Below, piece by piece: positions 9,945 to 19,968 of a stretch of DNA of 64,000 nt. The stretch comes from Dolomedes plantarius (lineage: Eukaryota > Arthropoda > Arachnida > Araneae > Dolomedidae). Within the stretch, counting starts at the first letter, position 1, and every line of letters begins with the position of its first letter. The notes beneath the pieces were generated by a model, which searched no databases, was not told where the DNA came from, and was given only the letters and a program-made list of their open reading frames with translations. The stretch lies in contig OU015496.1 in the NCBI GenBank assembly GCA_907164885.2, positions 169,620,242 to 169,684,241 of the forward strand, written 5' to 3'. Both the position numbers and the translations under genes were made by a program.

Positions 9945-11542
9945 TCGGGTGGGCAGAAAGTCCGTAGAAACTTTAAAAATTCATAAAATCCGGAAAAATA
10001 GCCAAAATAAAAAAAGGTTTGCAGGGTTAGCATCTCTAGGTCACGAGAATTTTTTTAAGACAGGAAAATAAAACCTAAAAAACAGCCGATAGATGGCGCT
10101 GGTACGAGCGAATTCTGTGGAAATATGCAAATGAGACGGTTATATGACCGTGCGCTCCTAATCTACAATCAGTTCACCCTTGTAAACCGTGTATGTGAAC
10201 AAGGATGCTGAGTGCGAAGGATAAAACTTTGTTGAGGAAGTTGTTTTACGTGAACCAGGAATCAGCAACCATTGCCTTGCGTAAATTCCGAATTCAAAAG
10301 AATTGGAGGAGTGGAAAGGGGCCTTTAACAGCGACAGGCCTCATAAAGCTTCTACAGCGGTTTGAGGAAACTGGAACGCTGGAGGGTCGTGTAAGAGCCG
10401 GACGACCATGTTTAAGGAAGGCACGTGCGCCGTGTGTTGCAGCCGAAATGGAAACGCTAGCGGCCGATTCAGCTGCAGGGACCAGCAGTGCTCGTGAAGC
10501 TGCCAGACGCTTGGGCTTACCACCATCCTTGGTAGGCCATATTCTTCATGGAATCCTTTATCTGTACCCATACAGATCGCAGTCGTGCCATGATATTTTA
10601 CCAGCGGATACCGTACTGAGGAAAGCATTTGCGAGGTGGGCATTCTCCAAGATCGAACAGAATTCCACCTGGGTCTTTAACATCTTGTTGACAGATGAAG
10701 CTCACTTTTCACATCATGGCGACGTTAATACCCATAACTGTCGTATCTGGGTGACGTGTAATCCACGTGAGTATACGCAGCAACCATTGCATTCCCCAAA
10801 AGTGACAGTGTGGTGTGGGTTTACAGGTTCGTTTATCATAGGACCCTCCTTCTTTGAAACGCAGGGCCCAGTAAAGGGATGGAAAACGGATACGGTGAAT
10901 GCGCAGCGTTATTTAAAGCTTCTGCGCTAGGAGGTCGTGTCATGTTTGCGAGAAAGAGATGCGTTGTCTACCATCACGTTTATGCAAGATGGAGCAACTA
11001 GTCCCACTGCTACTCCGGTCAAGGCATTCCTGATACAGACGTTCGGGGAAGACAAAATCATTAGCAGGCGTTGCAAGTTCCCATGGCCTCCTCGGTCTCC
11101 AGATTTGACACCAGCAGACTTCTGGTTTTGGGGATATTTGAAATCCCAGGTGTATCTATCCGGTCCATCCAATCTGTCGGAAGTGAAAGGTGCGATCCAC
11201 CGAGAGGTGTCATGTATACATCCGGACCGGTTGCACTCTGCCGTAGCTGGATTTGTGACTCGCTTGCAATGTATTATCCCCTGTGGTGGGGGTCATGTGG
11301 AACACCTACTGCTGTAATAAACGATTTAGAAGCATTCTTTTCGTTATTTGCGTATCTTTTCTTTGACTTGTGTACGTCAGCGCTACCTGTCGGCTGTTTT
11401 TTTTTTTTTAGTTTTTTTTTCCTGTCTCAAAAAATTCCCGTGAACTAGCGATGCTAACCCTGCAAACTTTTTTTTTTTATTTTGGTTATTTTTCCAGTTT
11501 TTATGAATTTTTAAAGTTTCTACGGACTTTCTGCCCACCCGG
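9945..11542 (+). mobile_element. Mariner-like element with approx. 165-bp TIRs
   Basis: The left end (TCGGGTGGGCAGAAAGTCCG, TA at 9943-9944) and right end (TA at 11543-11544) are inverted copies. Similarity continues inward through CAGGGTTAGCATC and ACAGCCGA to about 165 bp, much longer than ordinary mariner ends. The 1598-bp element contains a single plus-strand transposase broken only by one stop codon. Confidence 0.9.
10205..11317 (+). pseudogene. IS630/Tc1/mariner transposase with one in-frame stop
   Basis: The frame from ATG 10205 is open to TAG at 10928-10930 and continues in the same frame to 11317, about 370 codons. An N-terminal helix-turn-helix region includes RFEETGTLEGRV. The core has ILLTDEAHFSHHG (first Asp), NTHNCRIW, KVTVWCGFTGSFIIG, MQDGATS (second Asp) and SPDLTPADFWFWG (third Asp). 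By my count 42 residues separate the second and third Asp, unlike the 34 of classical mariner (DD34D), placing it in one of the long-spacing lineages common in arthropods. The second-Asp block reads QDGATSPT, unlike the more usual QDGAPPH, so even without the stop the enzyme may be impaired. Confidence 0.88.
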
Positions 11543-11770
11543 TATTATATTATTATCTATCTTATATTCAGTAAGCACTGTTTTATTGTGATCACTGGTT
11601 ATTTGAAGTAACAGCAAGGACCCATTCAGAACAGTAAAATCTGTTGCATTTGTGTCGTTATTGAAATCATACAATCGAATATTGAAATCAATCAAAGGCG
11701 AAATTCAATTTATTTTATCATAATTTTTACTTTAAAAATTTTTACTTAGCATTTATTATTTTATTTAGCC

Positions 11771-12500
11771 ATGACAAGAAAGTTTCAGAGTGGAGATGAG
11801 AAACACAAAAAGGTTTAAAGTTATGGAAAAACATGCACTGCTGCAAAGAAATTGGTTAAATTTTTTAACAGGGCGAACTGAAAACGAAATCGAAATACGT
11901 ACAGAAAGATCAAGAACTTTCTCCATATATATTACCCATGAAGAACAAAGGGAATTGGAAATAACCGAAGAGCCAATTAAAGAAGAAGAGAAGATCAAAA
12001 AACAATCTAAAGGATTAAAACCTTATTCTGTAGCTGTTTCTAATGAAAAACAAACCTGCGAATGGCAATCAAAACAAACAAAAGAAAAAAGAAAAATTTC
12101 AGCAACACTAATATAAATGAAAACCATTGTGATTTTCCCAATGATATTGCGTTGTGGCCAGTGAATTTATCTTAGAAAATGATAGAATATCATTTAATCA
12201 ATAAACCCTGTAACACTGAGAGGACTATTAAGAGGTATTACAAATATTAAAACACAATATACAGGTAGAAATTGCTCTTATTATAGAAATATTTCCGAAT
12301 ATAAGTTTTAATGTGTCAAAGCAAATGGCACCAAAAAATTTCGTCAATGGTTATTATTTTCAGGAACAAGGAGTCTTATTGTTATGTGTGCACGCTGTTT
12401 TGCGAATTACAAGCAAAAATTTCAACATGGTTCAACGACTGGAGAAATTAATCCCGAAGCTTGAAAGAACACGAATTGGTCGTGTGAATTAGTCGGAACT
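11771..12500 (+). pseudogene. hAT (TTF/ZMYM1-like) transposase N-terminal fragment
   Basis: From ATG 11771 it reads MTRKFQSGDEKHKK, a typical opening of TTF-zinc-finger hAT transposases. After frameshifts it shows DFPNDIALWP and, near 12435-12475, FNDWRN and RSLKEHEL, matching the conserved region of the TTF zinc finger. The internal 108-codon open frame (11790-12116) is part of this. The catalytic RNase-H domain is absent, and no termini were found. Confidence 0.55.
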
Positions 12501-12610
12501 CGACTTTGTAATTATTTTGTTAAATATACTGTTTTATCTCTAAAAAAAATATATTTTCTGATTTCATAATTTCGATACAACATTAATTCGGTTCCATGCA
12601 CATTTATAAG

Positions 12611-12612
12611 TG

Positions 12613-12643
<31 letters not shown>

Positions 12644-12646
12644 TTT
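12611..12646. repeat. (TA)n microsatellite followed by poly-T
   Basis: About 12 TA units followed by a run of 12 or more T. Confidence 0.95.
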
Positions 12647-13412
12647 GTAAATCTTAAAATATATATCTGCTGAAAATCATTCCTGTGGTTTTTCGTACCG
12701 GTTTTCCGGGAAGAAGGGAATGTGCCTCCCGTAGGCAAGTAGGTATGACCTGTAACAGCACGTATAGTACTCAAGGTCATGTGCACAGAAGGGAGAATTA
12801 CTTGCCATCCTCTCGGTCATTAAGGGGACATAATTTCCCCATAGCAACGGCCCAGCAACCATGTTTTAACCAATGATATAGCTGAAAGGTGTTAATTGTT
12901 CGCGATTCTTTCTGACCTATGCTTTTCCGGTGCTGGAAAGTTTTTAACGGTTTTTTGGGCAGTTGAAGAAAAGACCGCTACTGTTAGACATCTCTAGGTT
13001 GTCCGCTCTTCAGCCAGTCGACATTTTTTTGTATGATGATTTTACTGGTCTGTTTTTTGACCGAGATTTAGATACGAGATATAATCTTCAGCCTCCAATG
13101 AGGGTGGTGGTGAGTAATAATTAATTTGTAATATATTTTATCAGGCGAGAGCACAGAATAATTTATATATGTAACTAGGGTTTATTTTGTGTTCGAATAA
13201 TTTTTTTATGTATGTAGATAATTATTATGATGTTTTCTGTGCAAATTTTTAATTAATGATAAAAGTAATTTTAAGTAAGAAGAAGAGAAATTAAAATGTT
13301 AACATTACCTATTAAATTTGAGTTTGTTTTTTTTTAGTTATCGCAGACATGTGTCAGAATATGTTTTTCTCAAATTAACATTTTTTTAAAAGAAAGTGCC
13401 TCTATACGATTA
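12647..13412. other. Intergenic, moderately GC-rich then AT-rich; nothing recognised
   Basis: The block 12685-13080 has more even base composition than its surroundings and could be an interspersed repeat or old exon, but no protein family, splice pattern or terminal repeat could be matched. Confidence 0.35.
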
Positions 13413-13413
13413 T

Positions 13414-13760
13414 CTATTTATTTACATGTTCTGATTTCACAAGTCGTCTATAAATGGTCGTGTTCGACACTTGTGTGCGAATCACACGTCGCATGGTTGA
13501 TAACGACGAATCCGTTGCTGTGACAGCTGATCTGACAATCGTTCTGTCTTTCCGTTTTTGTTGTGGTCCTAGATAGACCGCTACGGTCCTGACGTTTAAA
13601 TCTACTGTTGTTGACCCACTGTTACCAACATCGTCCAATCTCTGCATCGCTTTGACCCATATGTCTAGCGATTCTTCGATTTGCCCAACCAACTTCTTTC
13701 ACTCCAATGACACGACCTCTTTCAAACTCTGAAATATGCTCGTAAAGAGCACGAATCCTT
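13414..13760 (-). pseudogene. Tc1-like transposase N-terminal fragment
   Basis: The minus strand reads FERGRVIGVKEVGWANRRIA, then HMGQSDAEIGRCWQQWVN, the helix-turn-helix region of a Tc1 transposase closely resembling the copy at 7123-8164. After a frameshift it continues TMRRVIRTQVSNTTIYRRL. The catalytic domain is gone. The block ATTTTAATCATTTGCAT near 14471 also matches subterminal DNA of the 6967-8406 element, so the remnant may extend to about 14560 with foreign sequence between. Confidence 0.75.
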
Positions 13761-15159
13761 CGGTGAGGCAATGTTATAGTCTACGTAAGATATCCGCAGT
13801 CGAACTGCAACAGAAATTTTGAGTATCAGATTGAGAATCGCTCCTTATATACTGTGACGTCACTATAAGGCTGTTAACTCTCTGAGGCATTTTGAAGACA
13901 TTTCACAACTATTGATCCATACCAAAAAAAAAGACAGAGTTCTAATTAAAAGCGAAAGCCAAATTTTTAAAACAAACTTAACAATTTATTAACAAGAAAA
14001 ATTAAACATTAAACACTTCCGACATGATCACTTAAATTTACGTGCAGATTCACCAATACACGCTCCAGGGCCCATTCTCGGCCCAACAACACAGGAGCCT
14101 AGCAACACACGTCTATCCCGCTCGGATTTTATACAGCGTCTCCCCTCAATGTCTGGATTTTCAGAAGGAGTGGAGGGCTGGCAGATTATCGGCTGACAGT
14201 TTCTTCTAGACGCCGAATTTTATTACATTCCGAAACGTTAAGTTGACAGCTTTAGTGGCTGCGTCTGTGAGGGAAACGGTCTTTAATCCCCCCACGGGTT
14301 CCGAAACTGGTGGAACCGAACAACACATTCCTTGAAAACACGCAGCTGTGTTCCAAGCGCTTGTGGGTTCTTTGGAAAAATAACCTCATCTTTCCAGTAC
14401 GCTACAATACACATGCTGTATGCGCAGTTCTGATGGGCTGGAGCTCCCGCTATTCATTCGTTGGACACCAAATTTTAATCATTTGCATGTTCGGTAGTAA
14501 CATCTTTGCATAAAATTGCTTGAAATTTCATTCAAATCGGACAACTTTTTCGTGCGTCGATTTTTTTTGTTTTGTTATAGAAAGTATTATTGATAAATTC
14601 GCTAAACATAAAACGAGAGAAGTTCTGATTTTGTTTTGTATATTTACAATTATAATTGTACGTGCATACTTGTACTTAAGTCCCAATGGTGTTAAATAAT
14701 TTAAAATAAATTTATATAAATTTTCTGTAATAAACAACATACACAGTGTAATGTTTCTTTTTTTTACTAAAAATTAATATATTTTGCATTGTATTTTAAA
14801 CACCTATAGAGAATAGCTCACTTCTACCCAGACATGGGTGTATATAATTTCAAGTGACACTCTAAATGAATTTGATACAAACACAGTTTATATATGAAAC
14901 AATGTTTATTGAATTCGTTGCACATATAGAATTTGCTTTTACAGCAATAAGCATACGTACTACTTGTACGGAATATATATTAACATTCAATAGAAATACA
15001 CTTTGCAAATACTCACAAACCAGCAGAGAGTCAAACCAGCAGTACTGTCACGTAAACTTTGGGTCCCCTAAGCACTAGCGAAGGATAGCACGTGGAGCTG
15101 CTTACCTCGTAGCTCCCTTATCTATCAACTTTAACAACCTTTTTTAACCTCTGTATTAA
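13761..15159. other. Intergenic with repeat debris
   Basis: No gene. The part at 14460-14560 resembles a Tc1 subterminal region. The stretch at 14866-15120 could be an antisense LTR because its reverse strand has AATAAA, but ends and duplications were not found. Confidence 0.35.
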
Positions 15160-15160
15160 T

Positions 15161-15330
15161 CAAGCTGCTTGGTATTTATACCAAGCGCGTATGCCGAAAT
15201 TAGCATATCTCAAGCAGCTTCTTTAATTCATTCACTCAAAAGTTCGATTCTTGTGAATCGAATCTTGTGTATACCTTACACACAACTATTGAGTAAGTAC
15301 TCATTACTGTTTGTATACTAAACAGTAATG
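15161..15330. repeat. Cluster of small perfect hairpins
   Basis: Within 170 bp there are at least five adjacent inverted repeats: CAAGCTGCTT/AAGCAGCTTG outer arms (15161-15220), CTTGGTAT/ATACCAAG nested inside, TTCGATTC/GAATCGAA (15243-15262), TGTGTA/TACACA, TGAGTA/TACTCA, and CATTACTGTTT/AAACAGTAATG (15302-15330). The dense run of arms is unlikely in random AT-rich DNA. Its role is unknown. Confidence 0.8.
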
Positions 15331-16755
15331 AGTTATGATGGAAAAGGTTGAAAGTAAAGCTATATTTTTACGGAAACGATTGATTGATCAATATTTTTTA
15401 TTAAGTGATAAATTGATTTAAAAGCATTACTCAGTATTCAGAACAAGGAGGGCTTAAAATTAGATTGCATTTGAGGCCCTCCAAGTGCTTGATCCGCCCT
15501 TGAAGTAAAACAAAATATCTGTCATGACGGTGAAGCACAGAATATCAAGAATTCTAATATAGGTTTAAGGAACAGATAAAACAAGAGAGATTTTCTGTTG
15601 CGATGTTCTTTCATCAACAAATCTAATTTTTAACGCAAAACTCAAACTTTATTTGAAGTTTGTGGCTTTAAATGCACTATTTAAAAATCCAGATATATAT
15701 GCTCAATTCTTTTAAAGAACAATTTCTTCCTAAAATTATTATTTACTTAAATTTTATTACTTCTTCACCAGTTAAGTTATATTACATTATTATTGCAAAA
15801 GTTGATAGTCTTCAAGTTCGGAATCCGAACCTGGTTCCCTTGATCAGAGTTGGATTAAAACATTGTAGGCCTTTAGGCTAGGGTACTGTCAGGCCCCCAG
15901 TAATATTAAATTGAACATAAGTCGCTTGACTAATGTTCATCTTAACGTACCCACTAGATCTTTGTATTTTCTCATATTTATAGTTATTTACAGTGCGACT
16001 ATGTCGCGTACTGCTGTTGTTTTCGTTGACTGTTGTCCCCCCCCCCCCATTGCTACTTCTCTGGTCACAGGAGAGACAAATAACTGCTAGTGTCTAGCGA
16101 CCTTTTTTGGTGAAGAAATCTGAAGGATCCTGGAGCCGACCAATCAGCTCACTCCATGTTCACATCGACGAACACTCGCTCTCCGATGCTATAACCAAAA
16201 ATGTCTGTGTTAGACGGCGTGGCTTAGGAAAAACAGTTCATCACATTTTTTCTATGGTCCTACGGTCTAGCGACTTTTACCCCACTCTGTATTTTCAAAA
16301 AGAAAAAATAATTTAAAGACGAAATTAAATTTATTCTTACGAGATTTTCAAAAAAAAAAAATCAAACGTAAGCATTTGCTTTGCGTAATATCTTGTAAAC
16401 AAAATTCTCTAAGACATTATAAAATTGTAAGTCTTTTAGAATATCATTTTCAACTTCTGTTGCGAATTCGCAGTCTATTTGATAGAAGGTGGCGCTGCTG
16501 TGCAAAAAAGATTTTTGTAACTCAAAAAACACCCATTGGCCTGGGGGATGAAGTAACAAATACTCCCCGAACGAATCATCCTCGCACCGTCAAGCTAGAA
16601 AACAAACTAACTAACTAGCCTTTACAAATTAAAATTAACTTTTCATCTGATTTGGATGGACAACACTGCTTAGTGCCGCGCCCGTGCCTGGTTGCCCACC
16701 TTATTGAAACACAAAATACATCAAACTCTGTGCACAGACTTGAATGCATTCTAAT
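15331..16755. other. Intergenic, nothing firmly recognised
   Basis: Contains a C10 run near 16040 and moderately complex sequence at 16100-16290, but no coding frame with family similarity and no terminal repeats. Confidence 0.4.
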
Positions 16756-16763
16756 GTAGACAT

Positions 16764-17267
16764 CAGGGCCCGATTTAGAACATTCTTGACTATAGGCACA
16801 ACTCGGGATGGGGGGCCCCTAATACTGATAAGGGCGCAAAATTTCCAAAATTGACACACAAAAAAAAATAATCGTGAATCATTCTGAATGTACCATTTTA
16901 CCAAGAATTGGCTATTAGAAGCGTAGAAGCCTAGAACATTATCCAATCACCAAAAGCGATACAACATATTAACTTCATCATTAAAACACCAATATCATGC
17001 AACCAGAAAAACTTATTAATCCCTTATACACTATAACATACATATAATGAACTATACATATAACTATACATATGATGAACCAATCAATCAATCAAATTTG
17101 AAAGGATATATAAAAAAATTACTATTAAAAAAGGTAAAAAAAATTTTAAAAATGAATTGGGAATTTTTTTCTTTTTTTCCTTTTAAAATTAAAATTTTTT
17201 TGGGGCCCCCAACATTCGGGGGCCTCTAGGCCCGGGCCTACCGGGCCTAATGGAAAATCAGGGACTG
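16764..17267. mobile_element. 504-bp hAT MITE, copy 1
   Basis: Ends CAGGGCCCGATTT and (inverted) CAGTCCCTGATTT are bordered by the perfect 8-bp duplication GTAGACAT (16756-16763 and 17268-17275). No transposase. A second, interrupted copy of the same family lies at 30972-34159, sharing long stretches such as CCATTTTACCAAGAATTGGC. Confidence 0.93.
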
Positions 17268-17275
17268 GTAGACAT

Positions 17276-17552
17276 CCGTTTGGATACATAAATACACTAG
17301 CGGACAAATGTTACATAAATATGCATAGGATACTTACGAAACATATACAATTTATACACATTGCTTTACATACAATATACTGTACATGTGTATACTAAAC
17401 ATACTCAACACATTATTATACATACAGAACAATTTATACCAACATGCACACACTATTACACAAACTATAATACATATACTGTACATCAATATATTACTCA
17501 TATTATACTCACATAAATATGTTACACATACTATAGTTACATACGTACGATA
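17276..17552. repeat. Low-complexity ACAT/TATAC-rich DNA, left part
   Basis: Degenerate tracts of TACATA and ACATAC type, continuing at 18776-19270 on the other side of an inserted Tc1. Apparent open frames here are artefacts of composition. Confidence 0.7.
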
Positions 17553-17554
17553 TA

Positions 17555-18773
17555 CACTGAAGTGCCACTGAATTAGGGATAGCAAAGCCTATGCAAATTG
17601 TGTAGCGCTGCGCATCATGTATGCGCAAGTGAGGGCGCTGTGGTAACTGCATATATAGCGCTTACTGTAGTTGTTCTGAATTAGTTGTTGGAATTGCCAG
17701 TATGGGTAAACTGCCTGATTTAGACGCCTTCGATTGCGGACAAATTGTAGGTACGCGACGCATGGGCCATTCAATTTCCGAAATCGTCAGACAGCTAGGA
17801 TTTTCAAGGTCGACAGTGTCAAGAGTATACCAAGAATACATGGATGGTGGAAAAAAACTAGCGATCGGGCAAACTGCAAAGGACAATTAGCCTTGACAGT
17901 GCGTGGTGAGAGACGGCTCATGCGTATTGTACGTAGCCAGCGAAGCCAAACATTAGCTCAAATTGCCACCCAGTTTAATGACGGTGCCAGTCGTACAGTC
18001 AGTAAACGGACTGTGCAACGCTCGCTTCACCGTATGGGTTTCGGGAGCCGTCAACCTACGAGAGTACCATTGCTCTATACTCGCCATCGGGCTGCACATC
18101 TTGCCTGGGCAAGACAGCACAGAGACTGGAGTGTAGGGGACTGGAAACGAGTAGCATGGAGTGATGAGTCTCGATTCCGACTACTTAACGCCGACAGGAG
18201 ACTCAGAATATGGCGTCAGGCTCATGAAGCCATGGATCCTGCATGCCTGGCTGGAACTGTACATGGGCATGGTGACTCAATCATGGTCTGGGGTGTTTTT
18301 TCGTGGCACAGTTTGGGATCTTTGGTGCGTGTACCAACCTCCCTCAATGCAATTCGGTACGTAGAGTTGCTGGGTGATCACCTCCATCCGTTTACGCTGT
18401 TCTGTTATCCGCACGGTAATGGAGTTTTCCAGAAAGACAACTGTACCTCTCACAAGTCTCGGTTGGCTACTAGCTGTTTGGATGAGCATTCCTCTGACTT
18501 CTCTGTCATGAATTGGCCACCTAGAAGCCCAGACTTAAATCCTATTGAGCATCTTTGGGATGTTTTGGAACAAGGCGTGAAAGGCCATCACACAGCACCA
18601 AAGAACCGTACTGAATTATGGACAGCTTTAGCCAATATTTGCCAAGCCATTCCCGTGGAACGTTTCCAGAAACTTGTTGAATCTATGCCTCGTCGTGTGG
18701 CAGCCGTTATCAAGGCCAGAGGAGGCCGAACTCGTTACTAGGTAGGTATCCGTAATTCAGTGGCACTTCAGTG
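17555..18773 (+). mobile_element. Tc1-like element, nearly intact
   Basis: Inverted ends CACTGAAGTGCCACTGAATT and complement lie inside TA duplications (17553-17554, 18774-18775). The 1219-bp element carries one transposase with a single frameshift, suggesting recent insertion. Confidence 0.94.
17702..18741 (+). pseudogene. Tc1-like transposase (DD34E), single frameshift
   Basis: ATG 17702 opens MGKLPDLDAFDCGQIVGTRR with a helix-turn-helix (SISEIVRQLGFSRSTVSRVY). The frame is lost in an A-run near 17850 and continues in the next frame to TAA-less end RGGRTRY at 18741. The catalytic core is complete: VAWSDESRF (first Asp), FQKDNCTSHKSR (second Asp) and SPDLNPIEHLWD (Glu) 34 residues on. About 347 codons in all, normal for the family. 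The change of a single homopolymer base is the only visible lesion, and could even be an assembly error. Confidence 0.93.
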
Positions 18774-18775
18774 TA

Positions 18776-19300
18776 CATTACTATATATACAAGTAACATA
18801 CATATAAATACATCCAATATACTCACCGTAAATACACATTGCTAAATGATCACTCACAATACGCTACTAAATGTGCGTTGCGCGTACAGTATATATACAG
18901 TGCATTATGAGATTAGCATGAAAGACTTTACAGTAATTCATACATTAAACACTCTACTATACATTATACACTATACTTTAGTTATACTTTGTGCAATACA
19001 AACCATAAATAATAAATACGAACTGTTCATGCAATACATACGAAATTATCTAAATATTATAATACAATTTGAAATTAAAATTTTCTGCATATATTCACAA
19101 TGCCAAACTATATAAACAGTGCGAACAATACACAAACACTGATTACAACATTAAATACATGATACGAACTATACATGCGCATCAATTTACCTTAACAAAT
19201 CAAATATATATAGAAGTGCAATCAACGTTTCAAACATTCTAACATTGCATTCTCCATTCCGAACAATACGAGAGATATTATGTAAGACTGCAAATAATAC
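18776..19300. repeat. Low-complexity ACAT/TATAC-rich DNA, right part
   Basis: Continuation of the tract interrupted by the Tc1 element; no gene. Confidence 0.65.
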
Positions 19301-19363
19301 TATTTATTATAAGCACGCAAACACAGAAAAAAATAAACATACAACAAAGACATACACATACAA

Positions 19364-19968
19364 ATAAAAATACACAACACATACAAATAGAAACACATAC
19401 AACTAAAAACACACACAAAACACATACAAATAAAACACACACAAAACATACAAATAAAACACACAAAAAAAAACACATACAAATAAAAATACACACAAAC
19501 ACATACAAATAAAACACACACATAAAAAACATACAAATAAAACACACACACAAAACATACAAATAAAACACACACACAAAACATACAAATAAAACACACA
19601 CATAAAAAACACACACATAAAAAACACATACAAATAAAAATACACACAAATAAAACACACACAAACACATACAAATAAAACACACAAAAAAAACACATAT
19701 AAATAAAAATACACAACAGTTCAGACAAATTTAGCGAATAAAGCGCAGGTGACGATCCAAAAGGTCACGGACACAAACACATACAAATAACATACAAATA
19801 AACACAAATAACACACAAACACATACAAATAAAACACACACATAAAAAACATAAAAATAAAACACACACATAAAAAACACATACAAATAAAAATACACAC
19901 AAATAAAACACACATAAACACATACAAATAAAACACACAAAAAAAACACATACAAATAAAACTACACA
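19364..19968. repeat. ACACAYACAAATAAAA microsatellite, forms the tail of a minus-strand retrotransposon
   Basis: Irregular repetition of ACACA(C/T)ACAAATAAAA units, interrupted at about 19720-19773 by a 50-60 bp copy of the retrotransposon 3' end (TTTAGCGAATAAAGCGCAGG). The same end recurs at 19970-20025. The Cys/Phe/Val-rich minus-strand open frames are by-products of the repeat, not proteins. Confidence 0.85.
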
